DNA of 64,000 bases from Laedolimicola sp934402125 (lineage in GTDB: Bacteria > Bacillota > Clostridia > Lachnospirales > Lachnospiraceae), in NCBI RefSeq assembly GCF_052065835.1, contig NZ_JBQHTG010000003.1, forward strand, positions 186,001-250,000. The letters are read 5' to 3'. The notes beneath the pieces were generated by a model. That model made no database searches. It was given only the letters and a program-made list of their open reading frames with translations, and was not told the origin of the DNA. Positions 1 through 9,390 of this stretch are shown here, piece by piece. The position numbers and the translations under genes are program-made. Positions within the stretch are counted from its first letter, which is position 1, and every line of letters starts with the position of its first letter.

Positions 1-887
1 TGTCTTTTTCCAGTGAGATTAAGCAGGAGCTTTCCTACCATATCCCACCGGCCAGACACTGCAGACTGGCGGAAATGGCCGCTATCTTGAGCTTTTGCAG
101 CCATGTGGAGGAAGAATCCTGTATCAAAATGCATACGGAGAACCTGGCCGTTGCAAGAAAGTACTTTACATTATTAAGAAAAACATTTAATATAGAAATA
201 AGCGTGTCAGTGCGGCAAAACAGAAATCCGAAGGGGAGCAGAAGCTATGAGGTGACTTCCCGGGGAGGACTGGAGCCTGTAAAGCATATGCTGGTCCAGA
301 ACCAGTGCTGTAAACGGGCTTACATCAGAGGAGCCTTTCTGGCGTCCGGTTCCGTCAGCGATCCGGAGAAGGGCTATCATTTTGAGATTGTGTGCAGCAC
401 GGAAGAGAAGGCAGAGCTTTTACGGGAATTGCTGACCGGCTTTGGAATTGACGCGCGGATTACCCTGCGGAAACGCAGTTACGTATTATATATAAAAGAA
501 GGATCCCAGATTTCGGATATTTTGAATGTGATGGAAGCCCATGTGGCGATGATGAAGTTCGAGAATGTCCGGATTCTCAGGGATATGCGCAACTCGGTAA
601 ACCGGCAGGTAAACTGCGAGACAGCGAATCTGAATAAGACTGTTTCCGCAGCGGTAAAACAGATAGAGGATATCCAATTTATCCAGAAAACCATCGGCTT
701 TGATGAGCTGCCGGAGAATCTGGCGGAGATAGCAGTGCTTCGTCTGGAACAGCCGGAGACCACCCTAAAGGAGCTGGGGCAGCTGCTCACGCCTCCCGTA
801 GGGAAGTCAGGTGTAAACCACAGACTCAGAAAGCTGAGTATAATAGCAGAGGAATTAAGGGATCACAAGGAGGAGAAAGTATTATGA
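1..887 (+). CDS. whiA: Sporulation/cell-division regulator WhiA (first base outside window)
   Basis: WhiA is a DNA-binding protein with an N-terminal LAGLIDADG-type fold and a C-terminal helix-turn-helix, linked to cell division and chromosome segregation in Firmicutes. The frame is open from base 3 with the residues SFSSEIKQEL, the usual WhiA start after Met. Bases 1-2 are TG, so the ATG lies just one base before the window. The first in-window ATG (75) is therefore not the start. The full protein is about 295 residues. The C-terminus carries the conserved segment PPVGKSGVNHRLRKL of the HTH domain. The stop overlaps the next start by four bases (ATGA), so it is translationally coupled to the HPr-like gene, the same order as yvcL-crh in Bacillus. 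Identification is firm. Confidence 0.95.
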   Translation, partial: SFSSEIKQELSYHIPPARHCRLAEMAAILSFCSHVEEESCIKMHTENLAVARKYFTLLRKTFNIEISVSVRQNRNPKGSRSYEVTSRGGLEPVKHMLVQNQCCKRAYIRGAFLASGSVSDPEKGYHFEIVCSTEEKAELLRELLTGFGIDARITLRKRSYVLYIKEGSQISDILNVMEAHVAMMKFENVRILRDMRNSVNRQVNCETANLNKTVSAAVKQIEDIQFIQKTIGFDELPENLAEIAVLRLEQPETTLKELGQLLTPPVGKSGVNHRLRKLSIIAEELRDHKEEKVL

Positions 888-1138
888 TGAAGCGAGACAT
901 CACGATTCAGATACCGGAAGGGCTGGAAGCCAGACCGGTCGCATTGTTGGTGCAGGTGGCAAGCCAGTACGGCAGTGAGATTTATGTGGAGAGTGATAAC
1001 AAGAAGGTGAATGCCAAGAGCATTATGGGTATGATGACGCTTGGTCTTTTCGCAGGCGAGACAGTAACGGTTTCCGCAGACGGCGAGGACGAAGAAGAAG
1101 CTATGGCAAATATTGAGAAGTTCCTGAGCAGCAAGTAA
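884..1138 (+). CDS. crh: Crh-like HPr-family protein with Glu in place of catalytic His15
   Basis: An HPr-fold protein of 84 residues. Aligned with Bacillus HPr, residue 15 is Glu in the motif GLEARPV, where a PTS phosphocarrier has His (GIHARP). The regulatory serine is kept at position 46 (KSIMGMM). It should therefore not relay phosphate from Enzyme I, but it could be phosphorylated by HPr kinase and act with CcpA-type regulators, as Crh (Gln15) does in Bacillus. The whiA-crh order is the same as in Bacillus, which supports orthology. I chose the first of two adjacent ATG codons because it puts Glu and Ser exactly at 15 and 46; an AAGGAGG sits just upstream. A factor-independent terminator follows. 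Confidence 0.88.
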   Translation: MMKRDITIQIPEGLEARPVALLVQVASQYGSEIYVESDNKKVNAKSIMGMMTLGLFAGETVTVSADGEDEEEAMANIEKFLSSK

Positions 1139-1150
1139 GAAAGCGCACAG

Positions 1151-1187
1151 AGGACTGCCGGAATTGTTCGGCAGTCCTTGTTTTTTG
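1151..1187 (+). terminator. Intrinsic terminator after whiA-crh
   Basis: A perfect 10-bp stem (AGGACTGCCG at 1151-1160 with CGGCAGTCCT at 1169-1178), an 8-base loop and a T-rich tail. It ends the whiA-crh transcript. Confidence 0.9.
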
Positions 1188-1239
1188 CCCGGAAATTTGC
1201 TATGATGAAATGTAATCATTCAGAAATTGAGGAGTTGGA

Positions 1240-1986
1240 ATGGACGCGTACACAGGCTTTGCGGAAGTATACGATTTATTTATGGATCAGGTTCCCTATG
1301 AGGAATGGAGTGAACGAATCAGCAGGATCTTAAAGGAATATGGAATCTGTGACGGCCTGGTGCTGGATCTGGGCTGCGGAACCGGCAGCATGACAGAACT
1401 TCTGGCAGAAAAGGGTTATGACATGATCGGCGTGGACGCTTCGGAGGAAATGCTGGAGCTGGCCAGTGAGAAGCGGGCGGAATCCGGCCATGATATTCTG
1501 TATCTGCTGCAGGATATGAGGGAGTTTGAGCTTTACGGGACCGTGCGGGCCATTGTCAGTGTCTGTGATTCCCTGAATTATATCACAGAGGAAGCGGATC
1601 TTTTACAGGTGTTCCGGCTGGTCCGGAATTATCTCGACCCGGACGGTGTATTCTTCTTTGATATGAATACCATTTACAAATACAGGGATATACTGGGAGA
1701 AACAACCATTGCTGAGAACCGGGAGGAAGGAAGCTTCATCTGGGAAAATTATTACGATGAGGAGCAACAGCTCAATGAGTACGATCTGACCCTCTATGTG
1801 AGGGACATGGGTGACCGGTACGTCCGGTTTGAGGAGACCCATTTCCAAAAGGCTTATGAGCTTTCCAGAGTGCTGGAGCTGCTTGGGGAAGCGGGACTTA
1901 AGGCAGAGCAGATCTTTGATTCCGACACCGGGGAAGCAGTGACGGCCAAGACAGGAAAATTCTGTATCGCGGCGCGGAAGGCGTGA
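1240..1986 (+). CDS. Class I SAM-dependent methyltransferase
   Basis: A 248-residue protein with a Rossmann-fold methyltransferase core. SAM-binding motif I is VLDLGCGTGSM at about residues 46-56, followed by the acidic loop GVDASEEML. The central part (YLLQDMREFELYG, then VSVCDSLNYI) is typical of small-molecule or protein methyltransferases of the Methyltransf_25 type. The substrate cannot be told from the sequence. A GGAG box lies upstream of the ATG. The gene is followed after 33 bases by hslO, so the two may be cotranscribed. Confidence 0.85.
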   Translation: MDAYTGFAEVYDLFMDQVPYEEWSERISRILKEYGICDGLVLDLGCGTGSMTELLAEKGYDMIGVDASEEMLELASEKRAESGHDILYLLQDMREFELYGTVRAIVSVCDSLNYITEEADLLQVFRLVRNYLDPDGVFFFDMNTIYKYRDILGETTIAENREEGSFIWENYYDEEQQLNEYDLTLYVRDMGDRYVRFEETHFQKAYELSRVLELLGEAGLKAEQIFDSDTGEAVTAKTGKFCIAARKA

Positions 1987-2019
1987 CGGCGATAGAGCAT
2001 AACGAAAAGAGGAGAAAAA

Positions 2020-2901
2020 ATGGGAGATTATATTGTAAGGGCGACCGCGGCGGACCACCAGATTCGCGCATTTGCCATCACATCCAGAGAAATGGTGGAG
2101 CAGGCGCGCTCCATTCACAATACCAGTCCGGTAGCCGCGGCGGCTCTGGGGCGTCTTCTGACAGCCGGAGCCATGATGGGCTCCATGATGAAGGGTGACG
2201 CAGATTTGCTGACCCTGCAGATTAAGGGAGCAGGAGCCATCGGCGGCATTACCGTCACAGCAGATTCCAAGGCCCGGGTAAAGGGCTATGTGGACGAACC
2301 CATGGTGCTGCTTCCGCCAAACGCCAAGGGAAAACTGGACGTATCCGGAGCCATCGGACCCGGCACCTTACGTGTCATCAAGGATCTGGGACTGAAGGAG
2401 CCTTATGTGGGAACCGTAGAGCTTCAGACCGGAGAAATCGCGGAGGATCTGACCTATTACTTCGCCACCTCCGAGCAGGTGCCCTCCTCGGTAGGACTGG
2501 GCGTGCTGCTGAATAAGGACAATACGGTTCAGCAGGCAGGCGGCTTCATTCTTCAGCTGATGCCCTTTACGGACGATAAGGTGATCGACGCCCTGGAGGA
2601 AAAGCTTTCGAAGATGGATTCTGTGACGAAGCTTCTCGACCAGGGTATGAGCCCGGAACAGCTTCTGGAATATCTGTTAGGCGATTTTGGTCTGGAGATT
2701 AACGATACCATTCCGGCCTCCTGGTATTGTAACTGCAGCAAGGAGCGGGTGGCGCGGGCGATCGCCAGCATCGGCAGCAAGGATATCCGGGAAATGATTC
2801 AGGACAATAAGCCCATCGAGGTGAAATGCCATTTTTGTAATCATGCTTATCATTTTAATATAGAAGATTTGAAAGAGATTCTGAGTATAGCGAAAAGGTA
2901 A
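2020..2901 (+). CDS. hslO: Redox-regulated chaperone Hsp33
   Basis: Hsp33 is a cytoplasmic holdase that is switched on when oxidation releases its zinc. The 293-residue product has the Hsp33 N-terminus (MGDYIVRATAADHQIRAFA), the glycine-rich middle segment (DSKARVKGYVDEP) and the two zinc-ligand pairs in the C-terminal redox switch: CNC in SWYCNCS and CHFC in VKCHFCNHAYHF. All four cysteines are present, so the switch should work. Length is normal for the family. The nadE start follows 12 bases later. Confidence 0.97.
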   Translation: MGDYIVRATAADHQIRAFAITSREMVEQARSIHNTSPVAAAALGRLLTAGAMMGSMMKGDADLLTLQIKGAGAIGGITVTADSKARVKGYVDEPMVLLPPNAKGKLDVSGAIGPGTLRVIKDLGLKEPYVGTVELQTGEIAEDLTYYFATSEQVPSSVGLGVLLNKDNTVQQAGGFILQLMPFTDDKVIDALEEKLSKMDSVTKLLDQGMSPEQLLEYLLGDFGLEINDTIPASWYCNCSKERVARAIASIGSKDIREMIQDNKPIEVKCHFCNHAYHFNIEDLKEILSIAKR

Positions 2902-2913
2902 GGAGATCCAGCC

Positions 2914-4842
2914 ATGAGACACGGGTTTATCAGAACGGCGGCGGTGACGCCGAAGATTCAGGTGGCAGATACAAGGGCCAACGGCGCGGAAACCATAAGG
3001 CTTGCCAGGGAGGCGGCCGGGAAGGGCGCGAAGATCATCGTATTTCCGGAGCTTGGTATTACCGGATATACCTGTTCCGATTTATTTTTACAGGAGCTGC
3101 TTTTAAAGAGCGCCAGAGAGGAGCTGTTCCGCATTGCGAAGGAGACGGCGGGTCTGGACGCGCTGCTTTTTGTAGGACTGCCCTGGGAGAAGGACGGCAA
3201 GCTCTACAATGTGGCGGCGGCCCTTTGCGGCGGCCATTTGCTGGGACTGGTGCCGAAGATGCACATTCCCAACTACGGAGAGTTTTATGAGTTGCGCCAT
3301 TTTACGCCGGGCAGCAGCCAGGTGGAGGACGTGTGGGTTTCCGAAGAGGGCGAAGACGGCGATTATATTCCCTTTGGAACAAATATCTTGTTCACTTGTG
3401 AGGAACTTAGCGGCCTGGCGGTGGCAGCGGAGATCTGCGAGGACGTATGGGTGCCCAATCCCCCCAGCATCCGCCATGCGCTGGCAGGGGCGACGGTCAT
3501 CGTGAACTGCTCGGCCAGCGATGAGACCACCGGGAAGAACCGGTATCGGGAGTCTCTCATCGGCGGACAGTCTGCCCGTCTGGTATGCGGCTACATCTAT
3601 GCCAATGCGGGAGAGGGAGAATCCAGTCAGGATCTGGTGTTCGGCGGTCATAACCTGATTGCGGAAAACGGAACGATTCTGGCGGAATCCGAGCGGTTTA
3701 CCCACGGAATCCTTTACGCAGAGCTGGATATCGCCCGTCTGGTGGGCGAGAGAAGAAGAATGACGACCTTTCAGGCGGACGCTTCGGAAGCCTATACGGA
3801 GATCGGCTTCCATCTGAAAAAAGAGGATACAGAGCTTACCCGCTATGTGGATCCGTCTCCCTTTGTACCCGGCAGCGACGGCGGACGGCAGCGCCGCTGC
3901 GAGGAGATTTTCGCCATTCAGTACATGGGGCTGAAGAAACGTCTGGAGCATACCCACTGCAGGACGGCTGTGGTCGGTATCTCCGGCGGACTGGATTCCA
4001 CTCTGGCGCTTCTGGTTACGGTAAAGGCCTTTGACAGTCTGGGACTTCCCCGTTCCGGTATCCTGGGTGTAACCATGCCCTGCTTCGGAACCACAGACCG
4101 GACCTATCGTAATGCCTGCGATATGGTTGAGAAGCTGGGAGCTACGCTGAAGGAGGTAGATATCCGGGAGGCGGTGACCCTTCATTTCCGGGATATCGGA
4201 CACGATCCGGCGGTTCACGATGTGACCTATGAGAATTCCCAGGCAAGAGAACGGACCCAGGTGCTGATGAATCTGGCAAATCAGGCGGGGGGTATGGTGA
4301 TCGGTACCGGCGATATGTCGGAGCTGGCGTTGGGCTGGGCTACCTACAACGGAGACCATATGTCCATGTATGGCGTCAACGCGGGAGTGCCGAAAACTCT
4401 GGTGCGCCATCTGGTGCGCTACTATGCGGATACCTGCGGGGATTCCAGGCTGTCCGCGGTGCTTCTGGATGTGCTGGATACGCCGGTGAGTCCGGAGCTT
4501 CTGCCGCCCAAGGACGGAGAAATTGCCCAGAAGACAGAGAATCTGGTTGGACCTTATGAGCTTCATGATTTTTATCTGTATTACATTTTACGTTTCGGCT
4601 TTGAGCCGGAGAAGATTTACCGGCTGGCCCAGAAAGCCTTTGCGGGCGTGTATGAGAAAGAAACCATACTGAAATGGCTGAAGGTATTCTATCGCAGATA
4701 TTTTGCTCAGCAGTTCAAGCGTTCCTGTCTGCCGGACGGCCCGAAGGTGGGTTCCGTGGCGGTGTCGCCCCGGGGAGACCTGCGGATGCCAAGCGACGCC
4801 TGCGCTGCGCTCTGGCTGGCACAGCTGGAGACGCTGGAGTAG
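2914..4842 (+). CDS. nadE: Glutamine-dependent NAD(+) synthetase
   Basis: Catalyses the last step of NAD synthesis, amidating nicotinic acid adenine dinucleotide with glutamine-derived ammonia and ATP. The N-terminal half is a nitrilase-type glutaminase with the triad visible: Glu46 in VFPELGITGYT, Lys at about 114 in VPKMHIPNYGEF, and Cys at about 174 in AAEICEDVW. The C-terminal half is the ATP-pyrophosphatase synthetase with the P-loop SGGLDSTLAL at about residue 355 and the motif GTGDMSELALGW. At 642 residues it is the long two-domain form. A GGAG box lies upstream of the ATG. Confidence 0.96.
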   Translation: MRHGFIRTAAVTPKIQVADTRANGAETIRLAREAAGKGAKIIVFPELGITGYTCSDLFLQELLLKSAREELFRIAKETAGLDALLFVGLPWEKDGKLYNVAAALCGGHLLGLVPKMHIPNYGEFYELRHFTPGSSQVEDVWVSEEGEDGDYIPFGTNILFTCEELSGLAVAAEICEDVWVPNPPSIRHALAGATVIVNCSASDETTGKNRYRESLIGGQSARLVCGYIYANAGEGESSQDLVFGGHNLIAENGTILAESERFTHGILYAELDIARLVGERRRMTTFQADASEAYTEIGFHLKKEDTELTRYVDPSPFVPGSDGGRQRRCEEIFAIQYMGLKKRLEHTHCRTAVVGISGGLDSTLALLVTVKAFDSLGLPRSGILGVTMPCFGTTDRTYRNACDMVEKLGATLKEVDIREAVTLHFRDIGHDPAVHDVTYENSQARERTQVLMNLANQAGGMVIGTGDMSELALGWATYNGDHMSMYGVNAGVPKTLVRHLVRYYADTCGDSRLSAVLLDVLDTPVSPELLPPKDGEIAQKTENLVGPYELHDFYLYYILRFGFEPEKIYRLAQKAFAGVYEKETILKWLKVFYRRYFAQQFKRSCLPDGPKVGSVAVSPRGDLRMPSDACAALWLAQLETLE

Positions 4843-4919
4843 AAACCAGACTGTATATTATGTAAACCAATAAGCAGCAGGGTATCAGGGGCTGCCAATT
4901 AAATTCAGGGGAGAAGAAC

Positions 4920-5804
4920 ATGGCATTTAAGATTATCACAGATTCTGCGACGGATCTGCCAAAGGAAATTATCGAAAAATATCAGCTTCATGTGATTCCG
5001 ACGCCGGTTACGATTGACGGAACTGACTATTTTGACGGCAAGACCATTTTCCCGGAGGAATTCTACCGGATTCAGGCTGACGGTGCCGATATCAAAACCT
5101 ATCATATCAACCAGTATATGTTCCGGGAGAATTTCGAGCCCTACGCGAAGGCCGGGGACGAGGTGCTGTATCTGTGCTTCTCCACAGGAATCGCAGGCAC
5201 CTTCAATGCGGCGAATCTGGCGAAGGAGGAGCTTCTGGAGGAATATCCGGATTTTAAGCTGACGATCATAGATACAAAATGCGCGTCTCTGGGCTTTGGT
5301 CTGGTCGTGGAGAAGGTTTTGCGGATGCAGGCAAACGGCGCGCCGAAGGAGCTGATCCTGGAGGCGGCGCAGTACTTCTGCGATCACATGGAACATATCG
5401 TAACCGTAGAGACGCTGGAATATCTGTACAAGGGCGGACGCTTAAACCGTACCTCCGCAGTACTGGGCAGCGTACTGGACGTAAAGCCGATCATCGAGGT
5501 CAATGACGAGGGCGCACTGGTAGCTTTTGAGAAGGTGCGGGGACGGCATAAATCCCTGAAGCACTGCGTAGAGCTGGTGGGCGAACGCGGCGTGGAGCTG
5601 GATAAGCAGATCATCGGCGTGGTACATGGAAATGATCCCAAGACCTGCGAGCATGTCTGTGAGGTCCTGATGGAGAAATATCATTGCCGCGGAATCATCA
5701 AATCCTGGGTAGGCTGCGCCATCGGAGCCCATACAGGCCCGGGAATCATCGGTATTGTGTTCCTCAGTGCAAGTGAGGAGAAGTATGCGGAATACTTGAA
5801 ATAA
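4920..5804 (+). CDS. DegV family fatty-acid-binding protein
   Basis: A 294-residue DegV-fold protein. The start FKIITDSATDLP and the later SCFSTGIAG-like loop (CFSTGIAGTF) match the fatty-acid-binding cleft. Members (FakB type) bind one fatty acid and present it to the kinase FakA for phospholipid synthesis. The partner kinase is not in this window. The 77 bases between nadE and this ATG hold only an AGGGGAG-like ribosome binding site. A strong terminator follows. Confidence 0.92.
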   Translation: MAFKIITDSATDLPKEIIEKYQLHVIPTPVTIDGTDYFDGKTIFPEEFYRIQADGADIKTYHINQYMFRENFEPYAKAGDEVLYLCFSTGIAGTFNAANLAKEELLEEYPDFKLTIIDTKCASLGFGLVVEKVLRMQANGAPKELILEAAQYFCDHMEHIVTVETLEYLYKGGRLNRTSAVLGSVLDVKPIIEVNDEGALVAFEKVRGRHKSLKHCVELVGERGVELDKQIIGVVHGNDPKTCEHVCEVLMEKYHCRGIIKSWVGCAIGAHTGPGIIGIVFLSASEEKYAEYLK

Positions 5805-5818
5805 TAAGGCAGAAAAGA

Positions 5819-5880
5819 GAAAATGTCCCCCTCGCCGGAAAATACAGCGTGCCCGGAGAGGGGGCATTTTCTCGTTTTTG
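5819..5880 (+). terminator. Intrinsic terminator after degV
   Basis: A long stem of about 13 bp: AAAATGTCCCCCTC pairs with GAGGGGGCATTTT, allowing one G-U pair. The T-rich tail runs to 5880. A smaller CCGG/CCGG pairing is possible inside the loop. Confidence 0.85.
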
Positions 5881-5953
5881 CTAGCGTCATAATGTCAAGA
5901 AAATCTTAAGAATTATCATTGTGAGAAGTTAAAAAAGCCTTGTTATAACTATG

Positions 5954-5994
5954 GATAGACAGTAGAATGTAAGAGTATCATTTTACTGTCTATC
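5954..5994. promoter_or_regulatory. 16-bp inverted repeat upstream of two-component operon
   Basis: GATAGACAGTAGAATG (5954-5969) and CATTTTACTGTCTATC (5979-5994) are inverted with one mismatch (G-U in RNA) and a 9-base spacer. It lies 31 bases before the response-regulator ATG and just downstream of an AT-rich stretch with TATAACT. It could be a DNA operator for the adjacent regulator or a stem in the 5' leader. It has no T tail, so it is not a normal terminator. Confidence 0.6.
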
Positions 5995-6025
5995 TATGTT
6001 TTGAGAACGATATGAGGGTGAGAAC

Positions 6026-6730
6026 ATGAACAAAAAGAAAAACACGATTTTGGTCTGTGACGATGACAAGGAGATCGTAGACGCCATAGAGATTTATCTG
6101 TCCCAGGAGGGCTACCGGATCCTGAAGGCCTACGACGGGCTGCAGGCAGTGGATATGCTGGAGCGGGAGGACGTGCAGCTTTTACTTATCGATATTATGA
6201 TGCCGAAGCTGGACGGCCTCAGAGCAACCCTGAAGATCCGGGAAAAGAGCAGCATTCCCATTATCATTCTGTCAGCCAAATCCGAGGACGCGGACAAGAT
6301 TCTGGGTCTGAATATCGGCGCGGACGATTATGTGACCAAGCCCTTCAATCCGCTGGAGCTGGTGGCGAGGGTGAAGTCCCAGCTTCGCCGTTATACCAAG
6401 CTGGGCAACGCCGCAGGAGAGAACCAGAAGGTCTATCAGACCGGTGGCCTGATGATCAACGATGATCTGAAGGAGGTTACGGTGGACGGCGAGCCGGTGA
6501 AGCTGACGCCCATTGAGTATAATATTCTGCTGCTTCTGGTGAAAAACCAGGGTAAAGTTTTCTCTATTAATCAGATTTACGAAAGTATCTGGAATGAAGA
6601 CGCAATTGGTGCAGATAATACGGTGGCGGTGCATATCCGCCATATCCGGGAGAAGATTGAGATTAATGCCAAGGAACCCCGCTATCTGAAGGTAGTCTGG
6701 GGAATCGGTTATAAGGTGGAGAAGCTGTAA
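6026..6730 (+). CDS. OmpR/PhoB-family response regulator
   Basis: A 234-residue regulator with an N-terminal receiver domain and a C-terminal winged helix. The acidic pocket is CDDDKE near the start, the phosphoacceptor aspartate is in LLIDIMMPKLDG (about residue 54), and the conserved Lys is in DDYVTKPFNPLEL. The DNA-binding domain ends with the usual VWGIGYKVEKL. The kinase gene starts with the base right after this stop, so the pair is cotranscribed and probably coupled. The inverted repeat upstream is a candidate autoregulatory site. Confidence 0.94.
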   Translation: MNKKKNTILVCDDDKEIVDAIEIYLSQEGYRILKAYDGLQAVDMLEREDVQLLLIDIMMPKLDGLRATLKIREKSSIPIIILSAKSEDADKILGLNIGADDYVTKPFNPLELVARVKSQLRRYTKLGNAAGENQKVYQTGGLMINDDLKEVTVDGEPVKLTPIEYNILLLLVKNQGKVFSINQIYESIWNEDAIGADNTVAVHIRHIREKIEINAKEPRYLKVVWGIGYKVEKL

Positions 6731-9367
6731 ATGAAGCGATGGGAATATGCAAGGCCGTGGAAGCTGGCGGCTCTTTTAGTTAATCAGATATGCGCTGTGG
6801 TGCTGGTACTGTCTGTGGTCGTATGTACGGTCTATGTGAGCGGCAGCGGCTTTGGCTTCGTGGGAAAGGATCAGAACTTTGAGAGCACCGGGTATTACCA
6901 GAATGAGGTGCTGGAGCAGATTTACCGCTGTGTCCGGGCAGTCAGCCGGGAGAGTAAGTTTGAAAAAAATGGCGTTTACGACGGAAAGCTGCTGGTAAAT
7001 ATTCAGCAGTACGCGAATAACAGCACCATCGGGAACGGGGATCCGAAGGACGGCGATCTCTATTACGCGCTGGCGGATCTGCTGAACTGGTCTCTGGAGG
7101 GAATGGAAACCGGAACCCTGATGAAGATTACCTACGACGACGGTACGGTAGGCTATCTGTCCAAGAGCTTCACCAATTATACGGAGCAGTCCCTGTACAG
7201 CGAGGACGGAACCGAGGTGGGTTCCATTTCCAGCATGAACGGAAGCAGCAGTATCGCAAGCTCAACCGCGGCCGCGCCGGAGCGAGAAAAAGCGGAGGAA
7301 GGGGCTGCTGCAGAAGAAGCAGCCGTGGACGAGTACGCGGCGGAAGAATACAGTACGGAAGAAGGCTATATAGAGGAATTTATTACCGACGGTGAGGAGA
7401 TCCCCTTTGGAATGATGCAGGGAACAGTCCGCAATGTGGAGCAGCTGGAGGCTGTGGAGGAGCGTTACGCCCCGGTGGGCTATGACAGCATTACAGCCTA
7501 TGCAGAGGAGCAGAAGCTGACGACGACCCAGCTGCAGGAGCTCTATCAGGATCTGGAGAGCACGCTTCCGGTTATCTACAATGACTATTTCGCCTATACG
7601 GAGAACCTGGAGCTGTTCAGCCCCGGTATGACCAATATGCGTTACTTTGTGATTCCAAAGTCTGTGGAACAGGTTTCCCCGGATGATTTCACCAAGAAGA
7701 TCTATACCAATATGAAAAGCTTTGGAAAGACAAAATTTTCCAGTTCCGAGGGACTGCTGGATTATATCCGAAGCTATCAGGATTATCTGATCTATGACAG
7801 CGGGGATATGAGCTACGATTCCAGCGGTATGCCCATTTCCTTAAGTGAGCTGAGCAGCTATGTGAAGAGCTATCCGCCCTCGGTGGACGGCGACTATATT
7901 CTGGCTGTGGCGGTGGATACGGACTATAAGGCCAGTGATAAGCTGGCCCAGTATAAGAAGCAGTATGAGGAAATCGCGCCTGTGAGCCGGATGGCGGTGT
8001 ACGGCGTGATCCTGGGCACATTGCTTTATCTGCTGACGATGGTATACCTGACGCTGGCAGCAGGACGGAGCACCGAGGAGGACGGGCAGATTGTGCTGAA
8101 CCGTTTTGATCGGATGCATACAGAGCCGGCGGCCCTGAGCCTTATGATACCGGCCTGGCTGATTCTGGTACTGGTTTCCAACGGCGTGTCTGTGCGGAAC
8201 CTGGAGATGAGAGAATTCGCGCTGACCGGCGGCGCAACCACCTTTGCGCTGAATCTGCTGTTCCTGATTGGCTATATCAGCCTGGTGCGGAGAATCAAGG
8301 CGCATACCTTGTGGAAGAACAGTGTGTTCTGTCTGGTTTGCAATCTCTTTGGGGAAATCATGAGAAACCGGAAGACCACCACAAAAACCATGCTTTCCTA
8401 CGCAGGCTTTCTGCTGGTAAATGTAGTGCTTCTGATAATGGGAGAATTTGGAATCGTTCTGCTGGCGTTCTTTGACCTGGGAATGGGCATTTTTCTGCTC
8501 CGGCAGGCAGTCCAGCGGCAGAAAATTCTGGACGGGATTAAGAAAATTTCCGCAGGGGAGCTGACGGCACAGATTCCTATGAAACAGATCAGTGGAGACA
8601 ACCGGGTCTTTGCGGAGGCAGTCAACCAGATGGGCAGCGGCCTGTCCGCAGCGGTGGAGAAAAGCGTCAGGGACGAGCGCCTGAAGTCTGATTTGATTAC
8701 CAATGTATCCCATGACATCAAGACGCCGCTGACGTCGATTATCAATTATGTGGATCTCTTAAAGCGGGAGGATATCCAGAACGAGCGCGCCAGAAACTAC
8801 ATCGCGATTCTGGAGGATAAGGCGCTGAGACTGAAGCACCTGACCGACGATCTGGTGGAGGCTTCCAGGATCAGCTCCGGCAATGTGAAGCTGGAGCTGA
8901 ACCGCCTTAATTTCCAGGAGCTGATTCAGCAGACCAATGGCGAATTCAGTGAAAAATTTGAGAATAAAGGTCTGAAGCTGGTGGTGGATATGCCGGAGGA
9001 GCCGGTGGTGATCGTGGCGGACGGCCGGAGGCTCTGGCGTGTCATCGAGAACCTGTATAACAATACGGCCAAGTACGCTATGCCGAATACCCGGGTCTAC
9101 GTGGAGCTGACCACGGTGGGGCATATGGTGCGCTTCAGTATCAAAAATATCTCCGAGCAGCCACTGAATATCAACGCGGACGAGCTGACGGAGCGTTTTA
9201 TCCGGGGAGATGTGGCCCGCAGCACCGAAGGCAGCGGCTTAGGACTTTCCATCGCCCGGAACCTGACGGAGCTTCAAAAGGGAAGCTTCAATATCTATCT
9301 GGACGGCGACCTGTTTAAGGCAACCATCATATTCCCGGAAGCGGATTTCCGGCAGGAAAAGGAATAA
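6731..9367 (+). CDS. Large membrane sensor histidine kinase
   Basis: An 878-residue kinase, far longer than a standard two-helix sensor. An N-terminal membrane helix (about residues 12-36) precedes a large outside domain to about residue 415. This domain includes an Ala/Glu-rich low-complexity stretch at about 180-215. At least four more hydrophobic segments follow between about 415 and 590. After a HAMP-like region come the phosphoacceptor motif NVSHDIKTPLTS (about residue 657) and an ATPase domain with N-box LYNNTAKYA and G-box GSGLGLS. The architecture is seen in Clostridia; the signal is unknown. Its partner is the regulator directly upstream. Confidence 0.9.
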   Translation: MKRWEYARPWKLAALLVNQICAVVLVLSVVVCTVYVSGSGFGFVGKDQNFESTGYYQNEVLEQIYRCVRAVSRESKFEKNGVYDGKLLVNIQQYANNSTIGNGDPKDGDLYYALADLLNWSLEGMETGTLMKITYDDGTVGYLSKSFTNYTEQSLYSEDGTEVGSISSMNGSSSIASSTAAAPEREKAEEGAAAEEAAVDEYAAEEYSTEEGYIEEFITDGEEIPFGMMQGTVRNVEQLEAVEERYAPVGYDSITAYAEEQKLTTTQLQELYQDLESTLPVIYNDYFAYTENLELFSPGMTNMRYFVIPKSVEQVSPDDFTKKIYTNMKSFGKTKFSSSEGLLDYIRSYQDYLIYDSGDMSYDSSGMPISLSELSSYVKSYPPSVDGDYILAVAVDTDYKASDKLAQYKKQYEEIAPVSRMAVYGVILGTLLYLLTMVYLTLAAGRSTEEDGQIVLNRFDRMHTEPAALSLMIPAWLILVLVSNGVSVRNLEMREFALTGGATTFALNLLFLIGYISLVRRIKAHTLWKNSVFCLVCNLFGEIMRNRKTTTKTMLSYAGFLLVNVVLLIMGEFGIVLLAFFDLGMGIFLLRQAVQRQKILDGIKKISAGELTAQIPMKQISGDNRVFAEAVNQMGSGLSAAVEKSVRDERLKSDLITNVSHDIKTPLTSIINYVDLLKREDIQNERARNYIAILEDKALRLKHLTDDLVEASRISSGNVKLELNRLNFQELIQQTNGEFSEKFENKGLKLVVDMPEEPVVIVADGRRLWRVIENLYNNTAKYAMPNTRVYVELTTVGHMVRFSIKNISEQPLNINADELTERFIRGDVARSTEGSGLGLSIARNLTELQKGSFNIYLDGDLFKATIIFPEADFRQEKE

Positions 9368-9390
9368 AAGGACCTGGAATAATGAGAAAG

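Noticed and set aside
3103..4566. A 487-codon frame antisense to nadE
   Set aside because: nadE is complete with all catalytic residues on the other strand; the antisense frame has no motif or start signal.
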